Below are positions 8,844 through 17,623 of a stretch of 64,000 bases of DNA, in pieces. Origin of the DNA: WHSW01 sp963842795 (GTDB taxonomy: Bacteria > Actinomycetota > Thermoleophilia > Solirubrobacterales > 70-9); the NCBI GenBank assembly GCA_963842795.1, contig CAWJHV010000038.1, positions 264,567 to 328,566 on the forward strand, written 5' to 3'. A program made the position numbers and the translations under genes. Each line of letters begins with the position of its first letter. Position 1 is the stretch's first letter. The notes beneath the pieces were generated by a model. That model was not told the origin of the DNA, made no database searches, and worked only from the letters and a program-made list of their open reading frames with translations.

Positions 8844-9464
8844 GTGACGCAAGTCCTTGCACCGCGTCTCGCGGCGCGAGCGGGTAGGCCCGTAGCCAAC
8901 TCGGGGAGGAGTCCTCATGCAAAGCACCTGACCTACGCGAACGTGCTCGCCACGCTCGCGTTTTTCATGGCCCTCGGCGGCGGCACCGCCTGGGCCATCG
9001 ATGAGTGGACCGGCGCCAATATCCAGGACGGCACGCTGACGAGCGCCGACTACAAGAACCACGACATTCGAAGCGCCGACGTACGCAACGACAGCTCACC
9101 TGGCGGCGGACTCACCGCCTTGGACCTCGCGAGCGAGTCCGTCGGCCCTTCCGAGATCGCTGAACATTCCGTCAGCCTCGAAGACACGGCGTTTGGCTTC
9201 GTAAACGACTTCCAGTACATGAGCCAGAACAACACGCTTACGGACACGACGGCCTCGAAGGAGCTTCAGGTCGCTTGCCACAACGGCGGCGAGGTCTCCG
9301 GCGGGGGCTTCGTGATCTCCGGTCCAGCAGGGCAGAACGTGCCCTCGGTCGTCGTTCAGCGAAGCTACGCGGTCAACAGCTCTACTTGGCTCGTCCGAGC
9401 GGCGGCGCAGTCGGGAACTCCTACCTGGCAGCTGACTGTGGTGGCGAACTGCATCGGGCAGTAG
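8844..9464 (+). CDS. Exported hypothetical protein of the 'LTYANV' family; start probably frameshifted
   Basis: The body carries KHLTYANVLATLAFFMALGG, a signal/anchor seen at the very N-terminus of many Thermoleophilia surface proteins. A Gly/Asp-rich spacer with 'xSADYKNHDIRSADVRN' repeats and a beta-rich C-terminal domain with two cysteines follow. As read, the only start is GTG 8844, which puts 30 untypical residues before the signal and has no ribosome site. A strong site (GGGGAGGAG, 8903-8911) instead precedes ATG 8917, which reaches a TGA after four codons. One more A in the run 8921-8923 would join that ATG to the body as MQKHLTYANV. A sequencing error or a real lesion is likely. Confidence 0.75.
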   Translation: MTQVLAPRLAARAGRPVANSGRSPHAKHLTYANVLATLAFFMALGGGTAWAIDEWTGANIQDGTLTSADYKNHDIRSADVRNDSSPGGGLTALDLASESVGPSEIAEHSVSLEDTAFGFVNDFQYMSQNNTLTDTTASKELQVACHNGGEVSGGGFVISGPAGQNVPSVVVQRSYAVNSSTWLVRAAAQSGTPTWQLTVVANCIGQ

Positions 9465-9564
9465 CGCAGGGGCCGCGGTCCGCCACGAACACACGCCCCG
9501 CCGATGAGTTCCGGGCGTGATCTCGGTCAGCAGATCAGGAGCACGACGGAGAAAGGCGGATGAG

Positions 9565-10140
9565 ATGAGCAAGGTGCTCTGGCACACGATGATGAGCCTC
9601 GACGGCTTCATCGCAGGTGCCAACGACGACATGCGATGGATGTCTGGGGTCGACGGCGGAGCGGGCGAGACGATCGACGAGGTCCTCCGATCAACGGGAG
9701 CGTTGCTCGTCGGCAGGCGGACGCAGGACGTTGAGGACCGGGATCAACCGGGGTTCTACGGCGGCGCTTTTCGCGGCCCGTTCTTCGTGCTTCGACACGA
9801 TCCACCCGCCGAACCCCCGGTCGTGAAGGGCGTCACAGGCCGGTTCCTGGACGTCGGCATCGACGAGGCGGTAGGCGTCGCCAAGGAGGCGGCGGACGGC
9901 GGCGACGTGGTCGTGCTCGGCGCGAAGATCGCTCGCCAGTGTCTCGAGGCGGGGCTTCTGGACGAGATCATCATCCACGTCGCTCCGGTCCTCGTCGGCG
10001 ACGGCGTCCGCCTTTTCGAGCGCTCCGGGAGCGAGTCGGTGAGGCTCGAGTGGATCTCCTCGGTGGAGGAGGGCGAGACGACCGTCCTGCGTTATTCGGT
10101 CGGAAAGAGCGGCGCCGAGGACCGAGCTGCGGGCGCATGA
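9565..10140 (+). CDS. Dihydrofolate reductase-family (RibD C-terminal-like) protein
   Basis: This 191-residue protein opens MSKVLWHTMMSLDGFIAGAN, the hallmark of RibD_C/DHFR-like proteins. It keeps the NADPH-binding region (VVLGAKIARQCLEAGLLDEI) and the DEIxIHVAPVLVGDGVRLF strand. These proteins are not true folate enzymes in most actinobacteria; riboflavin-type or other NADPH reductions are inferred. ATG 9565 is chosen because the motif begins there. Its stop overlaps the start of a second family member by 4 bp (ATGA), so the pair is translationally coupled. Confidence 0.85.
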   Translation: MSKVLWHTMMSLDGFIAGANDDMRWMSGVDGGAGETIDEVLRSTGALLVGRRTQDVEDRDQPGFYGGAFRGPFFVLRHDPPAEPPVVKGVTGRFLDVGIDEAVGVAKEAADGGDVVVLGAKIARQCLEAGLLDEIIIHVAPVLVGDGVRLFERSGSESVRLEWISSVEEGETTVLRYSVGKSGAEDRAAGA

Positions 10141-10694
10141 GCAAACTGATCTACTCGATGGGCGTATCCCTCGACGGGTATATCGCCGGGCCGGACGGCG
10201 ACCCCGGCTGGGCGGCGCCGAACGCCGAGCTGCATCGATTCCACAACGAGCAGGCTCGTGAGCTCGGCCTGCACGTGCTGGGTCGTCGCCTCTACGAGGT
10301 CATGGCCTACTGGGAGACCGCCGAGGAGCAGAACCCGTCCGCACCGGAGCACGAGCTCGAGTTCGCGCGCATCTGGAAGGCGTTGCCGAAGCTCGTCTTC
10401 TCGAAGACGCTCGAGACGGTCGAGGGCAACACCCGGCTCTCGCACGGCGACCCGGTCGAGGAGGTCCGCCGGCTGAAGGAGGGATCCGGGGCGGACATCG
10501 CGGTCGGCGGCGCCGCGTTGGCGTCCACATTGACGGCGCACGGCCTGATCGACGAGTACGGCCTCTTCATGACCCCGGTCGTGCTCGGTGGAGGCAAGGC
10601 GTTCTTCGTCGACGACACGCGTATGGACCTCGAGCTCGTCGAGACCAGGACCTTCGGATCGGGGGTCGTCTACCTGCGATATCGGCGCGCATAG
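10137..10694 (+). CDS. Dihydrofolate reductase-family (RibD C-terminal-like) protein, second copy
   Basis: This 185-residue protein begins MSKLIYSMGVSLDGYIAGPD. The NADPH motif appears as IAVGGAALASTLTAHGLIDE and the C-terminal LELVETRTFGSGVVYLRYRR block is intact. It is 4 bp overlapped with the preceding family member but clearly diverged from it, so this is a tandem pair and not a recent duplication. The reductase substrate is unknown. Confidence 0.85.
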   Translation: MSKLIYSMGVSLDGYIAGPDGDPGWAAPNAELHRFHNEQARELGLHVLGRRLYEVMAYWETAEEQNPSAPEHELEFARIWKALPKLVFSKTLETVEGNTRLSHGDPVEEVRRLKEGSGADIAVGGAALASTLTAHGLIDEYGLFMTPVVLGGGKAFFVDDTRMDLELVETRTFGSGVVYLRYRRA

Positions 10695-10700
10695 GCGACG

Positions 10701-11120
10701 ATGGGCGCGATGTCGATCGAACCGTTTACGCGGGCTCACCTCGACGGGCTGATCGCCCTCGTCGCCGCGGAGGACTGGCCCGAATACACCGAGGACGCGG
10801 AGCGGACCTATCGCGCGCTGAGCGCGCCAGGCGTGACGACGCTGGTGGCGCTCGCCGAGGGGCGGGTCGTCGGCGCGATCCAGATGCAATCCGACGGCGT
10901 CATCCAGGCCCACGTTTCGATGCTGTTGATCGACCGGGAATGGCGCGGGCGCCGGCTCGGCTCCCGGCTGCTGCGTGAGGGCCTCGAGCGCGCCGGAGGC
11001 CTGTGGCTCGACGTCCGCACCCGGACCGCGGGTTACTACGAGCGCCTTGGCGCCAGTCGCTCGCTCGGTTATCGCGTCACGCGCGAGGCCCTCGGGCTCG
11101 GGGATACGGCGACTGGCTAG
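10701..11120 (+). CDS. GNAT family N-acetyltransferase (small)
   Basis: This 139-residue GNAT domain shows the RxxxGxGSRLL-type acetyl-CoA loop (EWRGRRLGSRLLREGLERAG) and the C-terminal TAGYYERLGASRSLGYRVTR motif. It starts 6 bp after the RibD_C pair and is probably in the same transcript. A second in-frame ATG at 10710 is possible. Acceptor unknown. Confidence 0.82.
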   Translation: MGAMSIEPFTRAHLDGLIALVAAEDWPEYTEDAERTYRALSAPGVTTLVALAEGRVVGAIQMQSDGVIQAHVSMLLIDREWRGRRLGSRLLREGLERAGGLWLDVRTRTAGYYERLGASRSLGYRVTREALGLGDTATG

Positions 11121-11236
11121 ATCGGGCGCGGCCCGGGCCACGACGCGGTGGCCTTCGGAGGAGGGCGGGTAGCCTGCGGTACCGGATCAGGCAATCAGCG
11201 AGACACGCGATGCGATCGCACGAGGAGACGAGCTAG

Positions 11237-12607
11237 ATGGGCAAATACGCGGTCATCAACCCGGCAACCGGCGAGACGGTCAAGGACTATCCGGAGATCT
11301 CCGACGAGGGTCTCGAGGCGGCGATCGCGGCGGCGGACGACGCTCATCGCGACTGGACGTCGACGACTTCGGTCGCCGAGCGGGCGGCGCTGGTCAAGAG
11401 AATGGGCGAGCTTCATACCGAACGGCGCGAGACGCTGGCCGAGATCGCCGTGCGGGAGATGGGCAAGCCGATGGAGCAGGCTCTCGGCGAGGTCGACTTC
11501 TGCGCCGACATCTACGGCTTCTACGCAGACAGGGCGGAAGACCTGCTCAAGGACGAGCCGATCGAGCTACTCGCGGGCGACGGCACGGCGATCATCCGCC
11601 GGGCCTCGGTCGGTCCGCTGCTCGGGATCATGCCCTGGAACTTCCCCTACTACCAGGTGGCCCGCTTCGCGGGGCCGAACCTCGTCGTGGGCAACACGAT
11701 CCTCCTCAAGCCGGCGCACCAGTGCCCCGAGTCGGCCGGAGCGATTCAGACGATGATGGCGGACGCCGGCTTCCCGGACGGCGCCTACCAGACCATCCTC
11801 GCAACCAACGACCAGATCGCCGACGTGATCGCCGATCCGCGGGTTCGCGGCGTCTCGCTGACCGGCTCCGAGCGGGCCGGCGCCGCTGTCGCAGAGATCG
11901 CCGGGCGCAACCTGAAGAAGGTCGTGCTCGAACTCGGTGGGTCGGATCCGTTCATCCTCCTGGGAGCCGACGATCTGGACGAGGCGGTTGAGGCCGCGGT
12001 CGCAGGCCGGCTCGACAACACCGGACAGTCCTGCAATGCCGCGAAGCGGTTCATCGTCGCCGACGAGCTCTACGACGATTTCCTCGAGAAGTTCAACGCC
12101 ACGATGACCGCCGCCGAGCCGGGCGATCCGATGGCCGAGGGCGCCGAGATGGGGCCACTCTCGTCGGCGAACGCCGCGGAGACCCTGCAGGATCAGCTCG
12201 ATCGGGCGGTCGCCCAGGGTGCGGAGGTCGCCGCCGGTGGAGGTCGAAAGGACAACTACTTCTCGAGCACGGTTCTGGTCGGGGTGACCCCTGACAACGA
12301 CGCCTACCACGAGGAGTTCTTCGGGCCGGTGGCGACCGTCTTCCGGGTCGGTTCCGAAGCTGAGGCGATCGAGCTGGCGAACGACACGCCGTTCGGGCTC
12401 GGTTCCTACGTCTTCTCGGACGATCCGGAACAGGCCCTGCGGGTCGCCGACGGACTCGACACCGGGATGGTCTACGTCAACGGGGTCGGAGCCGACGGTG
12501 CCGAGCTGCCGTTCGGCGGGGTCAAGCGATCCGGCTTCGGCAGGGAGCTCGGCAAGTACGGCATCGACGAGTTCGTCAACAAGAAGCTGATCCGCGTCCT
12601 GAAGTAG
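11237..12607 (+). CDS. NAD(P)-dependent aldehyde dehydrogenase (succinate-semialdehyde dehydrogenase-like)
   Basis: This 456-residue ALDH-superfamily enzyme oxidises an aldehyde to the acid through a thioester intermediate. The general-base Glu232 lies in VVLELGGSDPF and the nucleophile Cys266 in NTGQSCNAAKRF. The PWNFPYYQ motif near residue 137 and the C-terminal PFGGVKRSGFGRELGKYG are typical of the GabD/SSADH-like branch. It lies beside, and convergent with, an acyl-CoA dehydrogenase, which suggests carbon catabolism, but no GABA gene is nearby to fix the substrate. Confidence 0.92.
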   Translation: MGKYAVINPATGETVKDYPEISDEGLEAAIAAADDAHRDWTSTTSVAERAALVKRMGELHTERRETLAEIAVREMGKPMEQALGEVDFCADIYGFYADRAEDLLKDEPIELLAGDGTAIIRRASVGPLLGIMPWNFPYYQVARFAGPNLVVGNTILLKPAHQCPESAGAIQTMMADAGFPDGAYQTILATNDQIADVIADPRVRGVSLTGSERAGAAVAEIAGRNLKKVVLELGGSDPFILLGADDLDEAVEAAVAGRLDNTGQSCNAAKRFIVADELYDDFLEKFNATMTAAEPGDPMAEGAEMGPLSSANAAETLQDQLDRAVAQGAEVAAGGGRKDNYFSSTVLVGVTPDNDAYHEEFFGPVATVFRVGSEAEAIELANDTPFGLGSYVFSDDPEQALRVADGLDTGMVYVNGVGADGAELPFGGVKRSGFGRELGKYGIDEFVNKKLIRVLK

Positions 12608-12638
12608 ATCCCGGCCCAGACGACCCGGGTCCCGCGCC

Positions 12639-14414
12639 CTAGGGACGCATCTCGTATGCGCCGGCGAGGGTGCGGGCTTTCTCCCACACGCTCGCGAACC
12701 GATCCTCGTCGACGACCGGCTTGCGGACGTTCTCCAGGGCCCAGGCCTGCTGCGCCCCGGTCGTCGACGTCCGGCCGTGCAGGGCGACCGCGTAGGCCGA
12801 GAAGTCACGCACCATCACGTCGAAGATCTGATCGACCGTGTCCGCGGCGAGGTCGGTCAGGATCGCCTCCTCGCAGATCAGCTGGCCGTAGACGATCAGC
12901 GTGAACAGCTCGCCCAGCGCGAGCATGAAGTCCGGGTCCTTGATCTGGGTCTCGGAGGGCGGGGCGGTGGTCAACAGCTCCTTCAGCCCTTCGGCCTGCT
13001 CGACGAAGCGGCTCACGTTCGGCACCGCTGCGAATTGGTCGTAGGCCCCGCGCCAATCGTGGAAGCGGATCCTGCTCAGGCCGCGCGCCGGGCCCTGGCG
13101 GAAGAGGAAGGGGTCGTCGCCGGCGTCCTCGCGCCGAGGCACCGGCTCGTACTCCGCCGGATCGAACAGGTAGGCGGCCATGAACTTGAGCACCAGAGCC
13201 ATGTTCACGTGCACCGTTCCCTCGAGCTTCGGCAGCGCGCGGATATCTCGCGCGGCCATCTCGAAGTACATGTCCTTCTCGAATCCCTTGGCGGCGATAA
13301 CGTCCCAGAGCAGGTCGATCACCTTCTCGCCCTCGGTCGTCACCTTCATCTTCGTGATCGGGTTGAACAGCAGATAGCGGCGGTCGTCCGGTCCGGCGGA
13401 GCGCATGTAGTCGATCGCTCGCCGGCCGAACAGCTTCATCGCGACGAGGCGGGCGTACCCGTCGGTGAACGACTGCCGCACGTGCGAGAAGTCGGTCACC
13501 CGCATCCCGTAGAGGATCCGCGCGTCGGCGTGGGTGATCGCCTCGTAGAAAGCGTGCTCGCAGATCCCGATCGAAGCGAAGCCGAGGTTGAACTTGCCGA
13601 TGTTGACCGTGTTGAGCGCCGCGTCGAAGGCCGCCGGCCCCGTGTGCAGCACGTCCTCGGCACGCACCGGGTAGTCGTCGAGGCGGAACTCGCTCACGTA
13701 CGACTGCGAGTTGACGACGTTCTTGATCAACTCATAGGCCGGATGGCCGCTGTCGGCGGCGAAGAACACGTAGCCGTCCGGACCCTCGACGTCGGCCCGT
13801 CGCCCGAACACCGAGACCATCCCGGCGCGGTTGCCGTTGCCGATGTAGTACTTGCCGCCGCTGGCCCGGAACCCGTCCCCGTCCGGCGTCAACACCATGT
13901 CGGTCGAGTAGATGTCGGCGCCGTGCTCCTTCTCGGACAGTCCGAAGGCGAAGATCGCCCCGTCCTCGAGCAGCTCCGCGGCCCGGGCCCGTGCGGTCGC
14001 GTTTTTGCTCTGCCAGATCGGTCCGAGCCCGAGGATCGAGACCTGCCACGTGTACCAATAGGCGAGCCCGTAGAAGCCGGTGATCTCGTTGAAGGCGCAG
14101 ATCCGACTCGTGTCCCAGCGCTTTTCGGCATCGCCGCCGCCGTCGCCCGCCGGCGTCAGCAGGGTGGCGAAGACGCGCTCGCGCTTCACGAACTCGAGGA
14201 AGTCGCCGTACCAGACGAGCTCGCGGTCGTGTTCCTTGAGCACCTCCTTGCCGCGCGACTCGAAGAACTCGATCGTCGCCAGCATCAGCCGCCGCGACTC
14301 GGGGTCGAGGCCGGCGCCCTCGTACGTGTTCGGGTTGAAGAGAACTCCATCCGCGGCCGATTCAGGCCCCGCCGAGTCCCCGGTCGCAGCCCGAAGGTGA
14401 TCCACACTCGCCAT
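12639..14414 (-). CDS. Acyl-CoA dehydrogenase (large, FadE-type)
   Basis: This 591-residue flavoprotein has an extended N-terminal domain. It keeps the acyl-CoA dehydrogenase middle domain (AFGLSEKEHGADIYSTDM, then KYYIGNGNRAGMVSVFGR) and a helical C-terminal FAD domain with an added C-terminal extension. That length matches the long actinobacterial FadE group rather than the 380-residue mitochondrial type. It would catalyse the alpha,beta-dehydrogenation of an acyl-CoA with an ETF as electron acceptor. The ATG start has TAGACT 7 nt upstream (leaderless type). It is convergent with the aldehyde dehydrogenase. Confidence 0.9.
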   Translation of the reverse strand: MASVDHLRAATGDSAGPESAADGVLFNPNTYEGAGLDPESRRLMLATIEFFESRGKEVLKEHDRELVWYGDFLEFVKRERVFATLLTPAGDGGGDAEKRWDTSRICAFNEITGFYGLAYWYTWQVSILGLGPIWQSKNATARARAAELLEDGAIFAFGLSEKEHGADIYSTDMVLTPDGDGFRASGGKYYIGNGNRAGMVSVFGRRADVEGPDGYVFFAADSGHPAYELIKNVVNSQSYVSEFRLDDYPVRAEDVLHTGPAAFDAALNTVNIGKFNLGFASIGICEHAFYEAITHADARILYGMRVTDFSHVRQSFTDGYARLVAMKLFGRRAIDYMRSAGPDDRRYLLFNPITKMKVTTEGEKVIDLLWDVIAAKGFEKDMYFEMAARDIRALPKLEGTVHVNMALVLKFMAAYLFDPAEYEPVPRREDAGDDPFLFRQGPARGLSRIRFHDWRGAYDQFAAVPNVSRFVEQAEGLKELLTTAPPSETQIKDPDFMLALGELFTLIVYGQLICEEAILTDLAADTVDQIFDVMVRDFSAYAVALHGRTSTTGAQQAWALENVRKPVVDEDRFASVWEKARTLAGAYEMRP

Positions 14415-14447
14415 GGCCGCGAGTCTATGGCGCCTGCTGGTGCCTGC

Positions 14448-14651
14448 TCATGACGACTTCACGACCCCCTTGACCTCGGCCATGTACTGATCGGCCGCGG
14501 CGGAGGCGTCGTCCGCATCGCTTCCGCCCCGGCGGGCGTGCATGTAGGCCGCGTACCAGTCCCACCAGTCGTGCGGTGGCGTGACGGCCTCGAACGAGCC
14601 GTGACGTTCGGAGGTCTCGTGCAGCAGATCTGCGAGTTCGGCGACATCCAT
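14448..14651 (-). CDS. Small hypothetical protein coupled to a VOC protein
   Basis: This 67-residue, acidic, Ala/His-rich protein (MDVAELADLLHETSERHGSF, then HDWWDWYAAYMHARRGG) starts 2 bp after the stop of the VOC gene at 14654-15142, so the two are cotranscribed. It has no membrane segment and looks like a single helical hairpin. I have no family name for it. The tight linkage suggests it is a partner or stabiliser of the VOC enzyme. Confidence 0.7.
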   Translation of the reverse strand: MDVAELADLLHETSERHGSFEAVTPPHDWWDWYAAYMHARRGGSDADDASAAADQYMAEVKGVVKSS

Positions 14652-14653
14652 CT

Positions 14654-15142
14654 TCAGCTCTCCCAGACCCGGCCCGGAAGCCGCTCCGTGACCTCCTGCA
14701 GTAGGTACCCGTTGCCGTCGGGATCGCTGAAGGTGGCGTAGCTGTTGTAGGAGGTGCGCTGCGGGTCCAGGCCCGGCTCGAACCCGGACTCGCCGCGGTG
14801 GAAGAAGTCGCTGACCTCGACGCCGCGCCCGATGAGGAACTCACGCGCGGCCTCGATGTCGGAGACGACCATCTCCAAGCGCTCGACTGAGCCGGGCTCG
14901 CCCTTGATGAAGCCCTTGCCGAACGCGATCGAGCAATCCGAGTGCGGGGGCGTGAACTGGACCACCCGGGCGTCCGCGCCGAGGTCGAAGTCGGCGTCGA
15001 GTCGCCATCCGAGGTTCTCGTAGAAGCCCTTCGTCCGATCGACATCGGAGACCGGAATCGCAATGACCTCGAGCTTCATGTCGATCGCACCGACTTCGGG
15101 GCTCTCCGTCGCGCCTTCGGCGCTCACATCCGTGCTGCTCAT
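14654..15142 (-). CDS. VOC family (glyoxalase/bleomycin-resistance-like) protein
   Basis: This 162-residue protein has two beta-alpha-beta-beta-beta modules. It contains IPVSDVDRTKGFYENLGWRL in the first and DIEAAREFLIGRGVEVSDFF then TFSDPDGNGYLLQEV in the second, where the Glu would be a metal ligand. The longer open frame upstream is rejected, because ATG 15142 has a strong ribosome site (GGAGGAAAAC). Activity may be isomerase, dioxygenase or ligand binding. A 67-residue gene follows in the same operon. Confidence 0.85.
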   Translation of the reverse strand: MSSTDVSAEGATESPEVGAIDMKLEVIAIPVSDVDRTKGFYENLGWRLDADFDLGADARVVQFTPPHSDCSIAFGKGFIKGEPGSVERLEMVVSDIEAAREFLIGRGVEVSDFFHRGESGFEPGLDPQRTSYNSYATFSDPDGNGYLLQEVTERLPGRVWES

Positions 15143-15237
15143 GTTTTCCTCCGTCGGTCGGTTGGTGTCGCCGTTTAGCATCCCACCTCGGTCTCCGCGC
15201 GCGAGTCTGCTCTTGACACCGACCGATGGAGGCACGG

Positions 15238-16593
15238 ATGGCCAATAGCGACTACGACGTGATCGTCCTCGGCGCCGGCTCCCCGGGCGAGCACTGCGCC
15301 GGCGCCCTCGCCGAGGGCGGCCTTCGTGTCGCCGTGGTCGAGCGCGAGCTGGTCGGCGGCGAGTGCTCCTACTACGCCTGCATCCCCTCGAAGACGCTTC
15401 TGCGCCCTGGCGAGGCGGTCCACGGCGCGCGCGAGGCGGTTTCGAAGGCCGAGGTCGATGTCGAGGCGGCACTCGACTGGCGCGACTTCATGGTCTCGAA
15501 ATACTCCGACGCGGGCCAGGAGCGCTGGCTTGCCGACGCCGGCATCGACCTCCTGCGCGGCAGCGGCCGCCTCGCCGGAACGGGCGTGGTCGAGGTCGAC
15601 GGGGTGCGCCACACCGCCGAGCACGTCGTGCTCGCCAACGGCGCCGATCCGTTCGTGCCGCCGGTCCCCGGGCTGCGCGAGCTCGACGGCATCTGGACGA
15701 ACCGCGAGGCGACGGGCATGAAGGCGATCCCGCGGCGGCTGCTGGCGCTCGGCGGCGGGCCGGTCGGGGTCGAGCTGGCCCAGGCCGTGCGCCGTTTCGG
15801 CGGCGAGGTCGCGCTGGTCGAGGGGGGCGAGCATGTCCTGCCCCGCGAGCCGGCGCCGCTAGGGGAGGCGCTGGGGGAGGCCCTGCGCGGCGACGGCGTC
15901 GAGCTCGTTCTCGGCGCGACGGCCACCGCGGCACGTCGGGAGGGCGAGGACTTCGTGCTCGAGCTCGGGGGCGAAGAGCTGCGCGGCGACCACCTGCTGG
16001 TGGCCACCGGCCGGCGCCCCCGAGTGGAGGGGATCGGCCTGGAGACGGTCGGCATCGAGGCCGATGCCCATGGAATCGCGGTCGACGCCCACATGCGCGC
16101 GGGCGAGCGGCTGTGGGCAATCGGAGACGTCACAGGCATCTGGCCGCTGACCCACACCGGCAAGTACCAGGGCGACGTCGTCGCTTCGAACATCCTCGGC
16201 GACTCGCGAGAAGCCAGCTACGAAGCCCTACCTCGGGTCGTCTACACCGACCCTCAGGCCGCCGCCGTCGGCGCAACGGACGCCCCCTTCACCGCCACGG
16301 CCCCGATCGCGGAGCTGCCGAAGATGGAGACCTACACGCGCGCCTACGCCGAGTCCAACGGCTTCCTCACCCTGCTCAGCGACGGCGAGCGGCTGACCGG
16401 TGCCTACGCGCTCGGCCCGGAGGCCGGCGAATGGCTGCAGCAGGCCACGCTGGCGATCCGTGCGCAAGTGCCGCTGGCAGTCCTCACCGACACCGTCCAG
16501 CCCTTTCCCACATTCTCTGAGATCTACGTCGAGGCGCTGAAGGCGCTCCGCAAGGAGATCCGCGCGCCCCGGACCGGTGGGGCCGGATCATGA
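15238..16593 (+). CDS. Lipoamide-dehydrogenase-like FAD/NAD(P) disulfide oxidoreductase lacking the catalytic His
   Basis: This 451-residue class I pyridine-nucleotide disulfide oxidoreductase has FAD motif GAGSPGEHCAG near residue 12 and a redox disulfide Cys43-Cys48 (GGECSYYACIPSK). The second GxGxxG is LGGGPVGVELAQ, and a dimerisation domain follows. The C-terminal HxHPTxSE active site of dihydrolipoamide dehydrogenases reads QPFPTFSE, so the acid-base His is replaced by Phe while Glu remains. It is therefore probably not a true lipoamide dehydrogenase. The ATG at 15238 is preferred over 15226 because GGAGG lies 5 nt before it. No dehydrogenase-complex genes are near. Confidence 0.88.
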   Translation: MANSDYDVIVLGAGSPGEHCAGALAEGGLRVAVVERELVGGECSYYACIPSKTLLRPGEAVHGAREAVSKAEVDVEAALDWRDFMVSKYSDAGQERWLADAGIDLLRGSGRLAGTGVVEVDGVRHTAEHVVLANGADPFVPPVPGLRELDGIWTNREATGMKAIPRRLLALGGGPVGVELAQAVRRFGGEVALVEGGEHVLPREPAPLGEALGEALRGDGVELVLGATATAARREGEDFVLELGGEELRGDHLLVATGRRPRVEGIGLETVGIEADAHGIAVDAHMRAGERLWAIGDVTGIWPLTHTGKYQGDVVASNILGDSREASYEALPRVVYTDPQAAAVGATDAPFTATAPIAELPKMETYTRAYAESNGFLTLLSDGERLTGAYALGPEAGEWLQQATLAIRAQVPLAVLTDTVQPFPTFSEIYVEALKALRKEIRAPRTGGAGS

Positions 16594-16605
16594 GCGAGGA
16601 GCGCG

Positions 16606-17526
16606 TCAGCTGACCGGCGGCGGAACGCCCTGTGCGGTGGCGGCGAGCGCCGGGTCCCAGTCGCAAACCGCGCAGGAGTGGCGGAAGGCCGAGCGGGCGA
16701 ATTCCAACGCGACGGCATGCGGATCGGGGCTGTCTCGGATGTCCTCCCACTCGAGCACGTACTCGCCGAGCCCTTCGTCCCAACGCGCCGCAGCCGGGTT
16801 GAGGTTCGCGTTGGCGAAGCCGTCGGGCGTCGGGTAGGCGTAGGCGAAGAACGAAGCCCGCTCGTGGCTGGGATCCCCCGGCCACCACCCGATCGCGACC
16901 TGCTGGGCATCGGCGCCGTTTCGCATGATGAAGTCATCTGAAGGCGGGTCGGCCGGGCGCCCGGAGAACAAGTTGACCGCGAGGTCGAAGGTCCCCCACC
17001 AGGCGTTGACCGGCGTCGAGCGACCCCGAAACGGCGCCCGGAATTCCGCGAGGACGAGCGCGGCGCGGGTCGCGGCGTCGAAGTAGGTCGCCACCTGGTC
17101 GGCGTCATAGGTCGCATGCTCGTGATCCTCGTCCAGCGGCACCTGCCACGGAGTCTCCTGCGGGGTGGGATTGATCTCGACCCCACCCGCCATGCGTGTC
17201 ACGGCCTCGAGCACCTCGCGCGTCACCGTCGCTACGGGCCGGTTGGGGGTGAGCGCGATCCGTGTCTCATGACCGGCGCTGTGCTCGACCACGGCCTCAT
17301 GCGTGCGCAGGTCGAGCGCCGCGACGATCGCGCCAGAGCCGTCGGGCGCCGGCAGCGCGAGCGTCTCCCAGCCGCGCGCGGTCAGCCGCATGGCGGCGTG
17401 CTGGAGTTGCGGCTCGGGGGGCGCAAGCTCCACCGCGAGCTTTCCGAGCACCTGCGTGTGCGCGTGGAGCGTGTCGCAGGTCGCGCTCCACGGGGCGTAG
17501 CTCAGGGGTGGCCAGCTCTCTGCCAT
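16606..17526 (-). CDS. DUF5996 family protein
   Basis: This 306-residue protein begins WPPLSYAPWSATCDTLHAHT and contains HAAMRLTARGWETLALPAP, the features of the uncharacterised DUF5996 family. Late motifs include WWPGDPSHERASFFAYAYP and a C-terminal CAVCDW pair of cysteines. Nothing is known that would give an activity. ATG 17526 has TAGCTT 6 nt before it (leaderless type). It is convergent with the flavoprotein at 15238, with a 12 bp gap. Confidence 0.8.
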   Translation of the reverse strand: MAESWPPLSYAPWSATCDTLHAHTQVLGKLAVELAPPEPQLQHAAMRLTARGWETLALPAPDGSGAIVAALDLRTHEAVVEHSAGHETRIALTPNRPVATVTREVLEAVTRMAGGVEINPTPQETPWQVPLDEDHEHATYDADQVATYFDAATRAALVLAEFRAPFRGRSTPVNAWWGTFDLAVNLFSGRPADPPSDDFIMRNGADAQQVAIGWWPGDPSHERASFFAYAYPTPDGFANANLNPAAARWDEGLGEYVLEWEDIRDSPDPHAVALEFARSAFRHSCAVCDWDPALAATAQGVPPPVS

Positions 17527-17623
17527 GGCCCAAAGCTACTCCGGTGGAGCCGCGGATCGTGGCTCGGTCATCAAGAACGCGACACTTCCGAGCCACGGCC
17601 ACAAGACGCAGGAAGGAGACGCC

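Noticed and set aside
12777..14453. Plus-strand open frame opposite the acyl-CoA dehydrogenase
   Set aside because: The sequence is low-complexity Arg/Val/Leu/Gly with no family; the minus-strand reading has clear FadE motifs.
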